Below are positions 9,817-18,341 of a DNA stretch of 64,000 nt, piece by piece. The position numbers and the translations under genes are program-made. The stretch's first letter is position 1; each line of letters starts with the position of its first letter. The notes beneath the pieces were generated by a model. The model did no database searches. It was not told the origin of the DNA and saw nothing but the letters and a program-made list of their open reading frames with translations. Source of the DNA: Ruania rhizosphaerae (lineage in GTDB: Bacteria; Actinomycetota; Actinomycetes; Actinomycetales; Beutenbergiaceae); contig NZ_VSMB01000003.1 in the NCBI RefSeq assembly GCF_009805705.1, positions 124,001 to 188,000 on the forward strand. The letters run 5' to 3'.

Positions 9817-10563
9817 ATGAGCGAAGCGAAGCCTGCCTCGGGTGCCCCACCGGCGTGGATCCGGACCGTCACGACGGTCAGCGGCGCCGTCCTGCTCGCG
9901 ATCGTGCTCTTCGTGCTCGGCAGTGCGCTGTTGCCGGGCTGGTGGGCGGCGGTGGTGACCGGGTGGGTCGGGGGAGTGGCGAGTGCGGGGGTGCTCGTGG
10001 GCTTGCTCTGCGGGGCCGTCTTCACCCTCGTGCCCGTCGCGATCGGCTTCATCGCTGTCCGGTGGCATCGCCCGTGGCGCACCCGCCTCATCATCGGTGG
10101 CGTCGCCCTACTCCTGACCCTTCCGCTCGTGCTGACCATCGCGATCGACGTGGCGAGCACGACCGCCGCGCTGGACGCCAAGATCGACATGCAGATCGGA
10201 GCTCCCTCGTTCACCGGTGCCACCTATACCGGGGCGCTCGGATCGGCAGCCGTCGCCACCGTGCTCATCCTGCTGCTACTGCGGTGGCGCCGTTCCCGCA
10301 AGGAGGTCCGCGCACTGCGTGGCACGGTTGCCAAGAACAAGGAGACCGACCGCGCACGGCGTCAGCGTGAGGAAGCGGCCGAGGAGGCACGGACCCAGGT
10401 GGCGCGGGAGGCCGCCGAACGAGCCAAGGAGCGTGAGGGCGGGGCTGCGGGCCCGGACTCTCAGCGTGGTGAGCCTCGCAGTGGCGGGTCCCCGAACGGC
10501 GACTCCCGCAGGAAGGACCGGCACCACGGCGACCAGGACGCCGAGGAGACATCCGGCCAGTGA
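9817..10563 (+). CDS. Membrane protein with charged coiled-coil tail, unknown function
   Basis: I do not recognise a family. The 248-residue protein has a short cytoplasmic start, four hydrophobic segments (about 19-45, 55-78, 88-112 and 135-155), and a highly charged Arg/Glu/Ala-rich tail from about 160 that looks helical or coiled-coil before ending in a Gly/Ser/Asp-rich segment. The ATG at 9817 is preceded by GGATGGGA, which serves as a weak Shine-Dalgarno or an imperfect leaderless -10 (CAGGAT). It is bounded upstream by the ABC hairpin and downstream by a promoter-like region, so it looks monocistronic. Confidence 0.6.
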   Translation: MSEAKPASGAPPAWIRTVTTVSGAVLLAIVLFVLGSALLPGWWAAVVTGWVGGVASAGVLVGLLCGAVFTLVPVAIGFIAVRWHRPWRTRLIIGGVALLLTLPLVLTIAIDVASTTAALDAKIDMQIGAPSFTGATYTGALGSAAVATVLILLLLRWRRSRKEVRALRGTVAKNKETDRARRQREEAAEEARTQVAREAAERAKEREGGAAGPDSQRGEPRSGGSPNGDSRRKDRHHGDQDAEETSGQ

Positions 10564-10609
10564 GTCGGAGCCAGTTCGGGACGGGACGCCCCGGTGCGCT
10601 CTGAGATGG

Positions 10610-10637
10610 CGTCGTCGAGGTGACGACGACGTAGACT
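10610..10637 (+). promoter_or_regulatory. Candidate promoter with CGTCGTC/GACGACG dyad upstream of the envelope operon
   Basis: A TAGACT -10-like hexamer lies at 10632-10637, and a 7-bp inverted repeat (10610-10616 and 10622-10628) overlaps the expected -35 region. It would give a leader of roughly 45 nt to the lipoprotein gene. No good -35 hexamer is visible, which suggests activator or alternative sigma control. Confidence 0.35.
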
Positions 10638-10690
10638 GTGAGAGGTTCGCGCCGCCACGGGCGGACCTTGACCCATGCCGGGGGGAACAG

Positions 10691-12316
10691 TTGCGCAGAC
10701 TTGCCGCCGTGGTTGCGAGCGTGGCTCTCGCGGCCGCTCTGGCCGGGTGTACCGGCTCGATGGAGATCGACTCCGGTCCCAGTTCACCTCCGCCGGATCC
10801 GCAGCCCGCTGCCGTTGCCCAGTTGCCTGGGAGCGCGAGCACGCTGGTCACAGGCGATGAGGCTGTTCCGCTGGCACTGACCGCCAGTCGCGAGTTGTTC
10901 ACGCAGGCCCAGGCGGTGCTGCTCGCCCCGGCCGATGACGAGGCCGCGATCGCGCGGGCGGCCTCGCTTGCGGTCGCGCTGGGAGCGCCGGTCCTCCTTA
11001 CAGGCGAGGATAACCCCGGCGTCGGCGAGGAGCTGCTCCGGCTGTCCGCCACGACATTGCTACCCGTCGGCGAGGTCGACCTCACCGGGATCGATCTGAC
11101 CAGCATGAACGTCCAGCCCGTTCCTGCGGAGACGAGTGCCGCCGGCGAATTGCTTGGTATCGATCTCACGGACGCTCCCGCCGGGAGCGGCGCTGATGTC
11201 CACTCACTCGCGGATCTGGCGCGAGGTGCCGTGGTCTCCGGCCCCGCCGGGGTTGCCGATGCTGCGGGGCACATGCCCGCGCTGCTCACCGGTGAGCCCG
11301 TCGAGGGGATTCAGCTACTTGCCGATGGGGCACCGGAACAGCTGGCAGCCGTCGGCACTGCACGAGCGGCCGGTGCCACGGTCACCGTCCTCGAAGGTGA
11401 TCCGCGGGCCTCGGCGGCGCAGCTGGCCGACGTCGGTGACACGGAGGCCGTCGTCGGACTGGGTACCAGCTTCGGCGATCCGGAGACGTTCCAGTGGCAG
11501 GCGGAGACGGCGCTCTCGGGCACGCAGTTGCCCGGTGGCGGCCAGCTCGCCTTCGACAGCGCCAGGTACGTCGGGCTGTATGGGAGCCCGCACACCGAGG
11601 TGCTCGGCGCTCTCGGGGAGCAAGGAACCTCAGAGACGATCGACCGCGCGGCACAGCTTGCCAGCGCCTACCAGGCGCACACCGAGGACGTCGTGGTCCC
11701 GACGTTGGAGATCATCGTCACCGTGGCGACGGTGGCCGCGGGAGGCGACGGGAACTACTCGCAGGAGTGGCCCGCGGAGGGCTTCGTGCCGCTGGTCGAG
11801 GCGGCCGCCGAGGCAGGTCAGTACGTGGTGCTGGACTTCCAGCCGGGACGGGCGACCTTCCTGGAGCAGGTCCAGCAGTACGAGGAGCTGCTTGACTACC
11901 CCCACGTGGGTATCGCACTCGATCCGGAGTGGCGCATCACCGCTGATGAACTGCCAGGGGAGCGTATCGGTTCGGTGTCCGCAGCCGAGGTGAACGACGT
12001 GATCACGTACGTGGCCGACTACGTCCGTGAGCAGCGCCTGCCCCAGAAGATCGTGATGATCCATCAGTTCCGCACCAGCATGGTGACCGACCGGTCCGAC
12101 CTGCTCACGTCCCGGCCGGAGGTGGAGATCGTCATCCATGCCGATGGATTCGGTACGCCCGAGCAGAAGCAGGACACCTGGCAGAGCGTGCGCGCCGGTG
12201 CGCCGGCAGGGATCCACTGGGGGTGGAAGGTGTTCTACGACGAGGACGACCCGCGCATGAACTCGGCCGAGGTCATGGCCGTGGAACCCATGCCCGAGTT
12301 CGTGAGCTACCAGTGA
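10691..12316 (+). CDS. Large secreted lipoprotein, unknown function
   Basis: A 541-residue predicted lipoprotein. The signal peptide ends in a lipobox LAGC with the lipidated Cys at residue 20. The N-terminal half has alternating Ala/Val-rich strands with phrases such as AVLLAPADDEAAIARAASLAVALGAP and a later AAVGTARAAGATVTVL; these resemble the cell-wall-binding type 2 fold, but I cannot prove that. The C-terminal half (about 335-541) looks TIM-barrel-like, with VVLDFQPGR, HVGIALDPEWRI, QKIVMIHQFR and IHWGWKVFYDEDDPR. The start is a TTG with GGGGGGA five bases upstream. It overlaps the next gene by 4 bp (GTGA), so the two are translationally coupled. Confidence 0.65.
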   Translation: MRRLAAVVASVALAAALAGCTGSMEIDSGPSSPPPDPQPAAVAQLPGSASTLVTGDEAVPLALTASRELFTQAQAVLLAPADDEAAIARAASLAVALGAPVLLTGEDNPGVGEELLRLSATTLLPVGEVDLTGIDLTSMNVQPVPAETSAAGELLGIDLTDAPAGSGADVHSLADLARGAVVSGPAGVADAAGHMPALLTGEPVEGIQLLADGAPEQLAAVGTARAAGATVTVLEGDPRASAAQLADVGDTEAVVGLGTSFGDPETFQWQAETALSGTQLPGGGQLAFDSARYVGLYGSPHTEVLGALGEQGTSETIDRAAQLASAYQAHTEDVVVPTLEIIVTVATVAAGGDGNYSQEWPAEGFVPLVEAAAEAGQYVVLDFQPGRATFLEQVQQYEELLDYPHVGIALDPEWRITADELPGERIGSVSAAEVNDVITYVADYVREQRLPQKIVMIHQFRTSMVTDRSDLLTSRPEVEIVIHADGFGTPEQKQDTWQSVRAGAPAGIHWGWKVFYDEDDPRMNSAEVMAVEPMPEFVSYQ

Positions 12317-14079
12317 CAGAGCCCGAGCGGCGCGTCGGATGGTGGCACCGGCTGCGCCCCATGACCCGCCGCACCATCCGTGCCTCGATAGCCGTCCTCG
12401 TCGCCGCCCTGGTCAGCGTGCTCATCGGCGTACTCACGGCGACCTACACCGGCTCGCTCGGCCCCCACGCCGCGCAGTACTCGGTGCGCCTCAATGGCGA
12501 GGTCCGGGTGGACATGGGTCCGCTCGGCGCGCTGATCATCGACTCACCACTCCCGCTGAACCTGGGTGCGGACGTCATCGTCAAGGAGATCCCTGCTGAG
12601 CTGACAGCTCCGGGCGCGAGCCCGGTGGCGGGACTGACAGCCGACCTCGAGAGCTACACCCAGTTCCTCGCCAATCCCGAGGCCGCGATCGATGACGCCG
12701 TCCAAGGCCTGGTGACGGACGCCGTCGGACGCTCGGTGTTGTTCTTGAGCGTGCTGCTGGTGACGGTGGCTCTGGGACGGCTGGCCGCGCACGGGGTGCT
12801 GCGCGATGCCGTGCGCAGCGCCTGGTCACGGACGGGAGTGCCGGCACTGAGTGTGACTCTCACCGCGGTCCTGGTGTCCGTGCCGGTGATCGAGCTGACA
12901 CGTACCTCCGGCGGGGTGGGCCGCACCTCGACGATCCTCGCCGGGACGCCGCTCGAAGACGCGCGTATCACCGGTCGGCTCGCCACGCTGGTGGACCACT
13001 ACGGCACCTACGTCGTCGAGGCGATTGATGACAACACCAGCTTCTACGCCGCGGCGCGGGAGAATCTGCTCGCGGCCTATGCAGCCGACCCGCACCCGCT
13101 CGCACCCGACCCGGTCGACGTGGCGAGCCCAGGCAGCGATGACAGTACCGACAGCACAGACAGCACAGGCAGTTCCGACGACCCAGACGGCCAGGATGAC
13201 CCAGGAGGGCCGACGCCCGAGATCGCCGATCCTGGCGACGGTGAGCCCGCCAGCGCCGAGACTGAGGCAGCCGCCCCGGAACCCGCAGATGAGTCAGCCG
13301 TGACCACGGCGCTGCTGGTGAGCGACCTGCACTGCAACATCGGGATGGCGGACGTCATCGGTGCGGCGGTCACCGCCTCGGAATCGGACCTGGTGCTCAA
13401 CGCCGGCGACACCGTGATGGGCGGCACATCCGTGGAGTCGTACTGCATCAACGCCTTCGCTGCAGGGATTCCGGAAGGAGTCCCGGTCGTGGTGGCCGAC
13501 GGCAACCACGACTCCCGCACCACCACGGCGCAGGAGGAGGCGAACGGCTGGATCGCACTGCAGGGTGACGCCGTCGAGGTCGCGGGCCTACGGATCCTCG
13601 GCGATACCGACCCCACCCTGACTTCCCTCGGCGCCCCGACCCGGCCGCAACGCGAGGAGACCATCAACGCGATGGGGAACCGGCTCGCGCGGACGGCCTG
13701 CGACCTCGCTGAGCAGGGCCAGGGCATCGATGTGCTGCTCGTGCACAGCCCCTATGCGGGCCGGCAGGCGGCCGAGGCGGGCTGCGCGGCAGCAACGATC
13801 TCCGGCCATCTGCATCGCCAGCTCGGTCCGCGCCCACTCGGCTGGGGAGTGCAGTACCTCTCCGCCAGCTCCGCCGGTGCCGGGCACGGCACGCCAACGA
13901 TCGGCCCGCTCAACAACCCGGCGGTGATGACGGTGCTGCGGTTCGACACCGACACCGGGCTGATGACCCACTACCGGCTGCTGACGATCGGGACCGACAC
14001 CAGCGCCGAGATCTCCGAGTGGCGTGCGTGGCCCGAGCTGCCGCCGGAGTACGCGGACGTGGACGTCGACCAGGAGTGA
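12313..14079 (+). CDS. Membrane-anchored calcineurin-like metallophosphoesterase
   Basis: A 588-residue protein with an N-terminal TM (about 20-45), an extracytoplasmic stretch, two more hydrophobic segments (about 135-160 and 175-200), a Ser/Thr/Asp/Pro-rich linker (about 265-325) and a C-terminal metallophosphoesterase domain. The metal-binding motifs are all present: DLH (338-340), NAGD, GNHD (397-400), VHSP and GHLH (498-501). The catalytic domain comes after the last TM; with three TMs it would be extracytoplasmic. The GTG at 12313 overlaps the lipoprotein stop. The substrate is unknown; a cell-envelope phosphoester or nucleotide is plausible given the partner. Confidence 0.85.
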   Translation: MTEPERRVGWWHRLRPMTRRTIRASIAVLVAALVSVLIGVLTATYTGSLGPHAAQYSVRLNGEVRVDMGPLGALIIDSPLPLNLGADVIVKEIPAELTAPGASPVAGLTADLESYTQFLANPEAAIDDAVQGLVTDAVGRSVLFLSVLLVTVALGRLAAHGVLRDAVRSAWSRTGVPALSVTLTAVLVSVPVIELTRTSGGVGRTSTILAGTPLEDARITGRLATLVDHYGTYVVEAIDDNTSFYAAARENLLAAYAADPHPLAPDPVDVASPGSDDSTDSTDSTGSSDDPDGQDDPGGPTPEIADPGDGEPASAETEAAAPEPADESAVTTALLVSDLHCNIGMADVIGAAVTASESDLVLNAGDTVMGGTSVESYCINAFAAGIPEGVPVVVADGNHDSRTTTAQEEANGWIALQGDAVEVAGLRILGDTDPTLTSLGAPTRPQREETINAMGNRLARTACDLAEQGQGIDVLLVHSPYAGRQAAEAGCAAATISGHLHRQLGPRPLGWGVQYLSASSAGAGHGTPTIGPLNNPAVMTVLRFDTDTGLMTHYRLLTIGTDTSAEISEWRAWPELPPEYADVDVDQE

Positions 14080-14081
14080 GG

Positions 14082-14792
14082 ATGATGGCACATACTGGGG
14101 GAGTGAGCACGCAGAACTCCGCCGAGCGGAGCGCAGACGACGAGCACGACCAGCACGACTCATTGGTGGAGGACGGGCAGGCGGCCGAGGCTGTCGATTC
14201 GCACGTGGCCGCGGGCGGGTCGGGACGCGAGTACGCCGTTCTCGCGGTGATCACCGGGGTGCTGGGTCTGCTGGCTGCGATCGAACTCATGCTCGACTAC
14301 CTGCGCATCACCGCCGACCCGGACTACGTGCCGGCCTGCGACCTGAACCCGTTGATCGGCTGCGGGATGTTCCTCGGCAGCTGGCAGTCGAGCGCGTTCG
14401 GGATCCCCAACACCATCATCGGGATGGCCGCCTTCCCCGTGGTGCTGGCTACGGGCATGATGCTGTTCGGACGTGCCCGCCTTCCGCGGTGGTACTGGCG
14501 CGGTCTCCTTGCCGGCGCCACCTTCGGGATCGGCTTCGTCACCTGGCTGCAGTACCAGGCGATCACCCAGATCGGGGCCCTGTGCCCCTACTGCCTGGTG
14601 GTCTGGCTCGTGGTGATCCCGTTCTTCGTGCACACCGTGGCGCGCTGCATGCAGAACGGGGCGCTACCGGTGCCTGCAGGCCTGCGCGACTTCGTGGTGC
14701 CGAACCGCTGGCTACTGACGGTGATCTGGTACCTGGCGGTGATCGCGGCCGCCGCCTTCGGCCTGGGAGAGGCTTGGCTGTTGGTGTTCTGA
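14082..14792 (+). CDS. Vitamin K epoxide reductase (VKOR) family protein
   Basis: A 236-residue membrane oxidoreductase with about five hydrophobic segments. It carries the VKOR quinone-site CXXC as CPYC (168-171) and the partner cysteines in ACDLNPLIGCGMFLGSW. Family members reoxidise a periplasmic DsbA-like thioredoxin and pass electrons to menaquinone, so this protein should drive disulfide formation outside the membrane. No DsbA-like gene is next to it. The start ATG 14082 follows GGAG; ATG 14085 is an alternative. It begins 2 nt after the phosphoesterase stop, so all three envelope genes likely share one transcript. It converges on the CBS-domain genes with only 2 nt between stops. Confidence 0.9.
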   Translation: MMAHTGGVSTQNSAERSADDEHDQHDSLVEDGQAAEAVDSHVAAGGSGREYAVLAVITGVLGLLAAIELMLDYLRITADPDYVPACDLNPLIGCGMFLGSWQSSAFGIPNTIIGMAAFPVVLATGMMLFGRARLPRWYWRGLLAGATFGIGFVTWLQYQAITQIGALCPYCLVVWLVVIPFFVHTVARCMQNGALPVPAGLRDFVVPNRWLLTVIWYLAVIAAAAFGLGEAWLLVF

Positions 14793-14794
14793 CG

Positions 14795-15883
14795 TCAGGC
14801 CTGACGCGGCTGGCGCATTCCGGGTCGCACGCCATGATGTCGAACGGCCGCCGGACGCCGGGAGTCGTCGCGGATGACCCCGACCAGTTCTTCGAGCACA
14901 TCCTCCAGGGCCACGACACCGAGGGTGGTCTGCCCGTCTCGTACCTCGGCCAGGTGCGCCCCGCCGGACTGCATGGTCACCAGTGCGGTGCGCAGCGAGT
15001 CGGAGGCGGCCACCACGGGCATCGTCCGGATCGAGTCCGATTCGATCGGCCGGTCGCGGCGTAGCGGGTCAGTCTCCAGCAGATCCTTGATGTGGACGTA
15101 CCCGGAGAGGCTGCCGTCGGCGCGCTTGACCGGGAAGCGGGAGAACCCCCCGGCGGACACCGCTTCCGCGCCGGCCGGGGTGATGCCCTCGGGCATCGTG
15201 CGCACAGTATGCACCGGCAGCAGCACGCTGGAGACCTGGCGATCGGCGAACTGCAACGCTCCCATCAACAGGCGTTCGTCGTTGAGTTCGAGCAGGCCGC
15301 CACTGCGGGATTCCGCAACCAGCCCAGCCACCTCGTCCCGGGTGAATGCGCTGGCCACTTCGTCCTTGGGCTCGATCCGCATCAGCCGTAGCGCGAGATT
15401 GGCGATCTGGTTCAGCAGCCAGAGCATCGGATAAAGCACCCGTACCAGGCCGGCCAGCAACGGACCCAGCACCATCGCCGTGCGTTCGGGCCCGGCGAGG
15501 GCGATGTTCTTCGGAACCATCTCGCCCAGCACCACGTGCAGGAACGTGATGAGTGCGAAGGCCACCGCGAACGCGATGGGGTGCACGAGTGCCTCGCCCA
15601 CGCCGATCCCCAGCAGGGGCCCTTCGATCGCATGGGCGATCACGGGTTCACTGACCTGCAGGAGCAGCAGCGAGCAGATGGTGATGCCCAGCTGAGCGCC
15701 GGCCATCATCAGCGAGACTCGCTCCATTGCCCACAGGGTGATGCGGGCAACCCGCTTGCCCTCTTTCGCCGCCGGCTCGATCTTGGTCCGGCGTGCGGAG
15801 ACCAGGGCGAACTCAGAGCCCACGAAGAACGCATTGAGGGCCAGCAGCACCACCGTGAGAACGATTGTCGCGCCGTCGCTCAT
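14795..15883 (-). CDS. CNNM/CorC-type DUF21 and CBS-domain transporter-like protein (second of pair)
   Basis: A 362-residue membrane protein. The N-terminal DUF21 domain (about 1-190) has four hydrophobic segments and the family phrases SARRTKIE, GAQLGITICSLLL and GEMVPKNIALAGPE. A CBS pair follows (about 200-330) with VLLPVHTVRTMP and TLGVVALEDVLEELVGVI. The C-terminal transporter-associated domain is missing or reduced to a short tail, unlike the paralog upstream. CNNM/CorC proteins are linked to Mg2+ efflux or homeostasis. Its ATG overlaps the stop of the upstream paralog by 4 bp, so the two are coupled and may form a heteromer. Confidence 0.88.
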   Translation of the reverse strand: MSDGATIVLTVVLLALNAFFVGSEFALVSARRTKIEPAAKEGKRVARITLWAMERVSLMMAGAQLGITICSLLLLQVSEPVIAHAIEGPLLGIGVGEALVHPIAFAVAFALITFLHVVLGEMVPKNIALAGPERTAMVLGPLLAGLVRVLYPMLWLLNQIANLALRLMRIEPKDEVASAFTRDEVAGLVAESRSGGLLELNDERLLMGALQFADRQVSSVLLPVHTVRTMPEGITPAGAEAVSAGGFSRFPVKRADGSLSGYVHIKDLLETDPLRRDRPIESDSIRTMPVVAASDSLRTALVTMQSGGAHLAEVRDGQTTLGVVALEDVLEELVGVIRDDSRRPAAVRHHGVRPGMRQPRQA

Positions 15884-17331
15884 CGGTCCACCCCCGTCCG
15901 CTCGGACCGCTGATCCACGTGTTCGCCGTCATCCTCGGCCGACTCCGCTTCTTCGGTGCAGGGTTCGGCGTCCTCTGCGTCCGGATCGATCGGCGTCAGG
16001 GTGACGCGCACCCGCTCCACCCGGTGCCCGTCCAGGCTGACCACCTCGAAGAGCACCTGCACCCGGCCGGGCTCGTCGTCCCGGTCGACCGTCAGCTCGA
16101 TCTGGTCACCGGGTTCGGGCAAGCGCTCCAGCTCATCTGCGAGCAGGCCACCGACAGTGTCGTAGGCCTCGTCCTCGGGCAGGATAGCGTCGATCAGCTC
16201 GCTGACCTCGTCCACTCGCATGAGCCCAGGGATGGTCCAGGAGCCGTCATCCTCAGCCACGGGCTCCGGTTCGTCTTCGTCGTGCTCGTCGCGGACCTCG
16301 CCGACGATCTCCTCGACGAGGTCCTCCAGTGTGACCAGGCCGGCGGGGGAGCCGAACTCGTCGATCAGGACGGCCATCTGCAGCCCTCCGGCGCGTAGAT
16401 CGTCCATCAGAGTGTCGAGTTCGAGGGAGTCGGGCACGAGGGTCGCTTCGGTCAGGACCTGAGAGACCGGAACGTCGTCTCGACTGTCGAAGGGTACCGA
16501 GAGGGCTCCGCGGACGTGGGCAAGTCCCACGACCCGGGAGTCGGTGTGCCCGTTGTCCTGAACCATCTCGATCACCGGGAAGCGGGAGTGCCCCGACGCC
16601 TTGGCAGCGGAGATCAGATCCGTCAGCGAGTCGTCCGGGCGCATGCTGACGACCTGCGAGAGCGGGGTCATCGCATCGCGTGCACGCCGGTCACCGAAGG
16701 CGAGTGAGCGCTCGACCAGCTCGGCGGTGTCCTCGGGCAGCACCCCTTCGCGAGCCGAGTGCCGCACAAGCGCCGAGAGTTCCTCAGCAGACCGGGCCGA
16801 GGCCAGCTCCTCCTGAGGTTCGATACCCATCAGTCGCAGGATCCGGTTGGCAGTGCCGTTGAAGAATCGGATCGGCCAGGTGTTGACCCAGGTGAATCCG
16901 CGCTGGAAACGCACGACCGCCTTGGCGGTGCGCAGCGGTTGAGCGATCGCGAGGTTCTTCGGGATGAGTTCCCCGACGATCATGGTCACGGCCGTCGCCA
17001 GCAGCATCGCTATCGTCAGTGAGACCGACCGGGTGGCCGTGTCACTGAGACCGGCTGAGCCCAGCGGTCCCTGCAGGAGCCGAGCGATGGATGGTTCCGC
17101 CAGGTAGCCGATCCCGAGATTGGTGACCGTGATGCCCAGCTGGGCACTGGAGAGCTGGGTGGACAGGGTGCGCAGGGCGCCCAGTACCCGGGTGGCGCCG
17201 CGGTCACCGGCAGCGGAGTCGGCCTCCACCTGGGCCCGGTTGACGGTGACGAACGCGAACTCGGCAGCGACGAATGCGCCGCATGCCGCCACCAGCGCCA
17301 TTGCCAGAATGAGGAAGAGGATCTCGGTCAC
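15880..17331 (-). CDS. CNNM/CorC-type DUF21, CBS and CorC_HlyC protein (first of pair)
   Basis: A 483-residue protein with a DUF21 membrane domain (about 1-195, four hydrophobic segments; AQLGITVTNLGIGYL and GELIPKNLAIAQP), a CBS pair (about 215-345; DAMTPLSQVVSMR and GLVTLEDLVEEIVGEV), and the C-terminal CorC_HlyC domain (about 360-445) with DEAYDTVGGLLADELERLPEPGD split by normal spacing. It ends in an acidic tail. The GTG start is preceded by GAGCAGG and overlaps the stop of a small upstream frame. The likely role is Mg2+/Co2+ homeostasis; hemolysin is a historical name without evidence here. Confidence 0.9.
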   Translation of the reverse strand: MTEILFLILAMALVAACGAFVAAEFAFVTVNRAQVEADSAAGDRGATRVLGALRTLSTQLSSAQLGITVTNLGIGYLAEPSIARLLQGPLGSAGLSDTATRSVSLTIAMLLATAVTMIVGELIPKNLAIAQPLRTAKAVVRFQRGFTWVNTWPIRFFNGTANRILRLMGIEPQEELASARSAEELSALVRHSAREGVLPEDTAELVERSLAFGDRRARDAMTPLSQVVSMRPDDSLTDLISAAKASGHSRFPVIEMVQDNGHTDSRVVGLAHVRGALSVPFDSRDDVPVSQVLTEATLVPDSLELDTLMDDLRAGGLQMAVLIDEFGSPAGLVTLEDLVEEIVGEVRDEHDEDEPEPVAEDDGSWTIPGLMRVDEVSELIDAILPEDEAYDTVGGLLADELERLPEPGDQIELTVDRDDEPGRVQVLFEVVSLDGHRVERVRVTLTPIDPDAEDAEPCTEEAESAEDDGEHVDQRSERTGVDR

Positions 17332-17489
17332 GGGTGTACCTGCTCAAGGTGGCCCGTGAACGAACGCGAGGGATGCCCGGGCGTCAGGACGCCGCTGGGC
17401 CAGGGTCTATGACCCTCCAATGAGTCGGACTCCGATGCTGAGTCCGTCGTGGAAGAGCCGGTACTGTCATAGTCGCCGGTGGCGGCCAT
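17328..17489 (-). CDS. Possible small protein upstream of the CNNM pair
   Basis: A 53-codon frame starting ATG with GGAG three bases upstream and ending in a TGA that overlaps the GTG of the CNNM gene (GTGA). The product is Ser/Thr/Asp-rich in its first half (for example TGSSTTDSASESD) and has no hydrophobic segment. It lies downstream of a TAGAAT -10-like box (17535-17540, minus strand). It may be a real small protein or a translated leader that couples to the CNNM gene; there is no homology I can recognise. Confidence 0.3.
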   Translation of the reverse strand: MAATGDYDSTGSSTTDSASESDSLEGHRPWPSGVLTPGHPSRSFTGHLEQVHP

Positions 17490-17508
17490 GGTCTCCATCC
17501 TGTCTGAG

Positions 17509-17525
17509 CCCTGCACGGTGCAGGG
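17509..17525. promoter_or_regulatory. Perfect 8-bp palindrome just downstream of a candidate promoter
   Basis: CCCTGCACGGTGCAGGG is an 8+1+8 perfect inverted repeat. It begins a few bases after the predicted start site of a minus-strand TAGAAT -10 box (17535-17540). It could be an operator or an early 5'-UTR hairpin controlling the CNNM pair. No other copy was noticed in the window. Confidence 0.4.
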
Positions 17526-17573
17526 ATGCGGGAGATTCTAGCGGGTTGTTCACGTGGAGTGAGCGCTCGCCGG

Positions 17574-18341
17574 TCACGGGCTGTGGATCGCTGAAGCGTC
17601 GGTGGTGTCCGGCCGCGGGTGACGAGCGATCTGTGCGGCCAGATGGCCGGCACCATAACCGTTGTCGATATTGACCACCGCGACGCCAGGAGCGCATGCG
17701 TTGAGCATGGTCAGCAGCGGTGCCAGGCCGTCGAAAGCGGCCCCGTAGCCCACCGAGGTCGGCAAGGCCACCACGGGCACCTCCACGAGCCCGGCCACGA
17801 CGCTGGGCAGGGCGCCGTCCATGCCGGCTGCGACGACGATCACATCGGCGGCCCGGAGCTCGGGCAGCCGCGCCAGGATCCGGTGCAGACCCGCGACCCC
17901 CACGTCGGCGATGAGATCGGTGCGTCGTCCCAGATAGCCCGCGGTGAGTTCCGCTTCGCGTGCGACCGCTAGATCGGACGTTCCGGCCGTGACCACCAGC
18001 ACCATGCCACCGGTCGGGTCGGGTGGGTGCGGTGGCCACGCCAGCAGGCCGGCGTCGGGGTAGTCGGCCGCATCGGGAAGTGCGGCCAGGACGGAAGCGG
18101 CGTGGTCGCGGTTCGCCCGGGTGAAGAGGGTGGTGGTTCCACCGCGAGCTGCGCTGGCGGCGCCCGCGCCGGCTCCGATGCGGGCGGCGATGGCGTGCAC
18201 CTGGTCCGGAGTCTTCCCGGCGCAGTAGACGGCCTCGGGGTAGCCGCGGCGCGCCATCCGGTCCTGGTCCAGATTCGCGAACGCGGACACGGCGGCCAGT
18301 GAGGCGGGTATAGCAGGTGCAGCTGGTGGGTCTGTGCTCAC
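17574..18341 (-). CDS. larB: Nickel-pincer cofactor biosynthesis protein LarB
   Basis: A 255-residue protein of the LarB/PurE-like family. LarB carboxylates and hydrolyses nicotinic acid adenine dinucleotide, the first step towards the nickel-pincer cofactor of lactate racemase. The N-terminal part carries the family phrase PEAVYCAGKTPDQV (LarB-type YC-GKT), and the C-terminal AIR-carboxylase-like domain shows VVTAGTSDLAVAREAEL, VVAAGMDGALPSVVAGLVEVPVVALPTSVGYG split by normal spacing, and VVNIDNGYGAG. The GTG start overlaps the larE stop by 4 bp. No larC lies beside it, and no lactate-racemase gene is in the window. Confidence 0.9.
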   Translation of the reverse strand: MSTDPPAAPAIPASLAAVSAFANLDQDRMARRGYPEAVYCAGKTPDQVHAIAARIGAGAGAASAARGGTTTLFTRANRDHAASVLAALPDAADYPDAGLLAWPPHPPDPTGGMVLVVTAGTSDLAVAREAELTAGYLGRRTDLIADVGVAGLHRILARLPELRAADVIVVAAGMDGALPSVVAGLVEVPVVALPTSVGYGAAFDGLAPLLTMLNACAPGVAVVNIDNGYGAGHLAAQIARHPRPDTTDASAIHSP

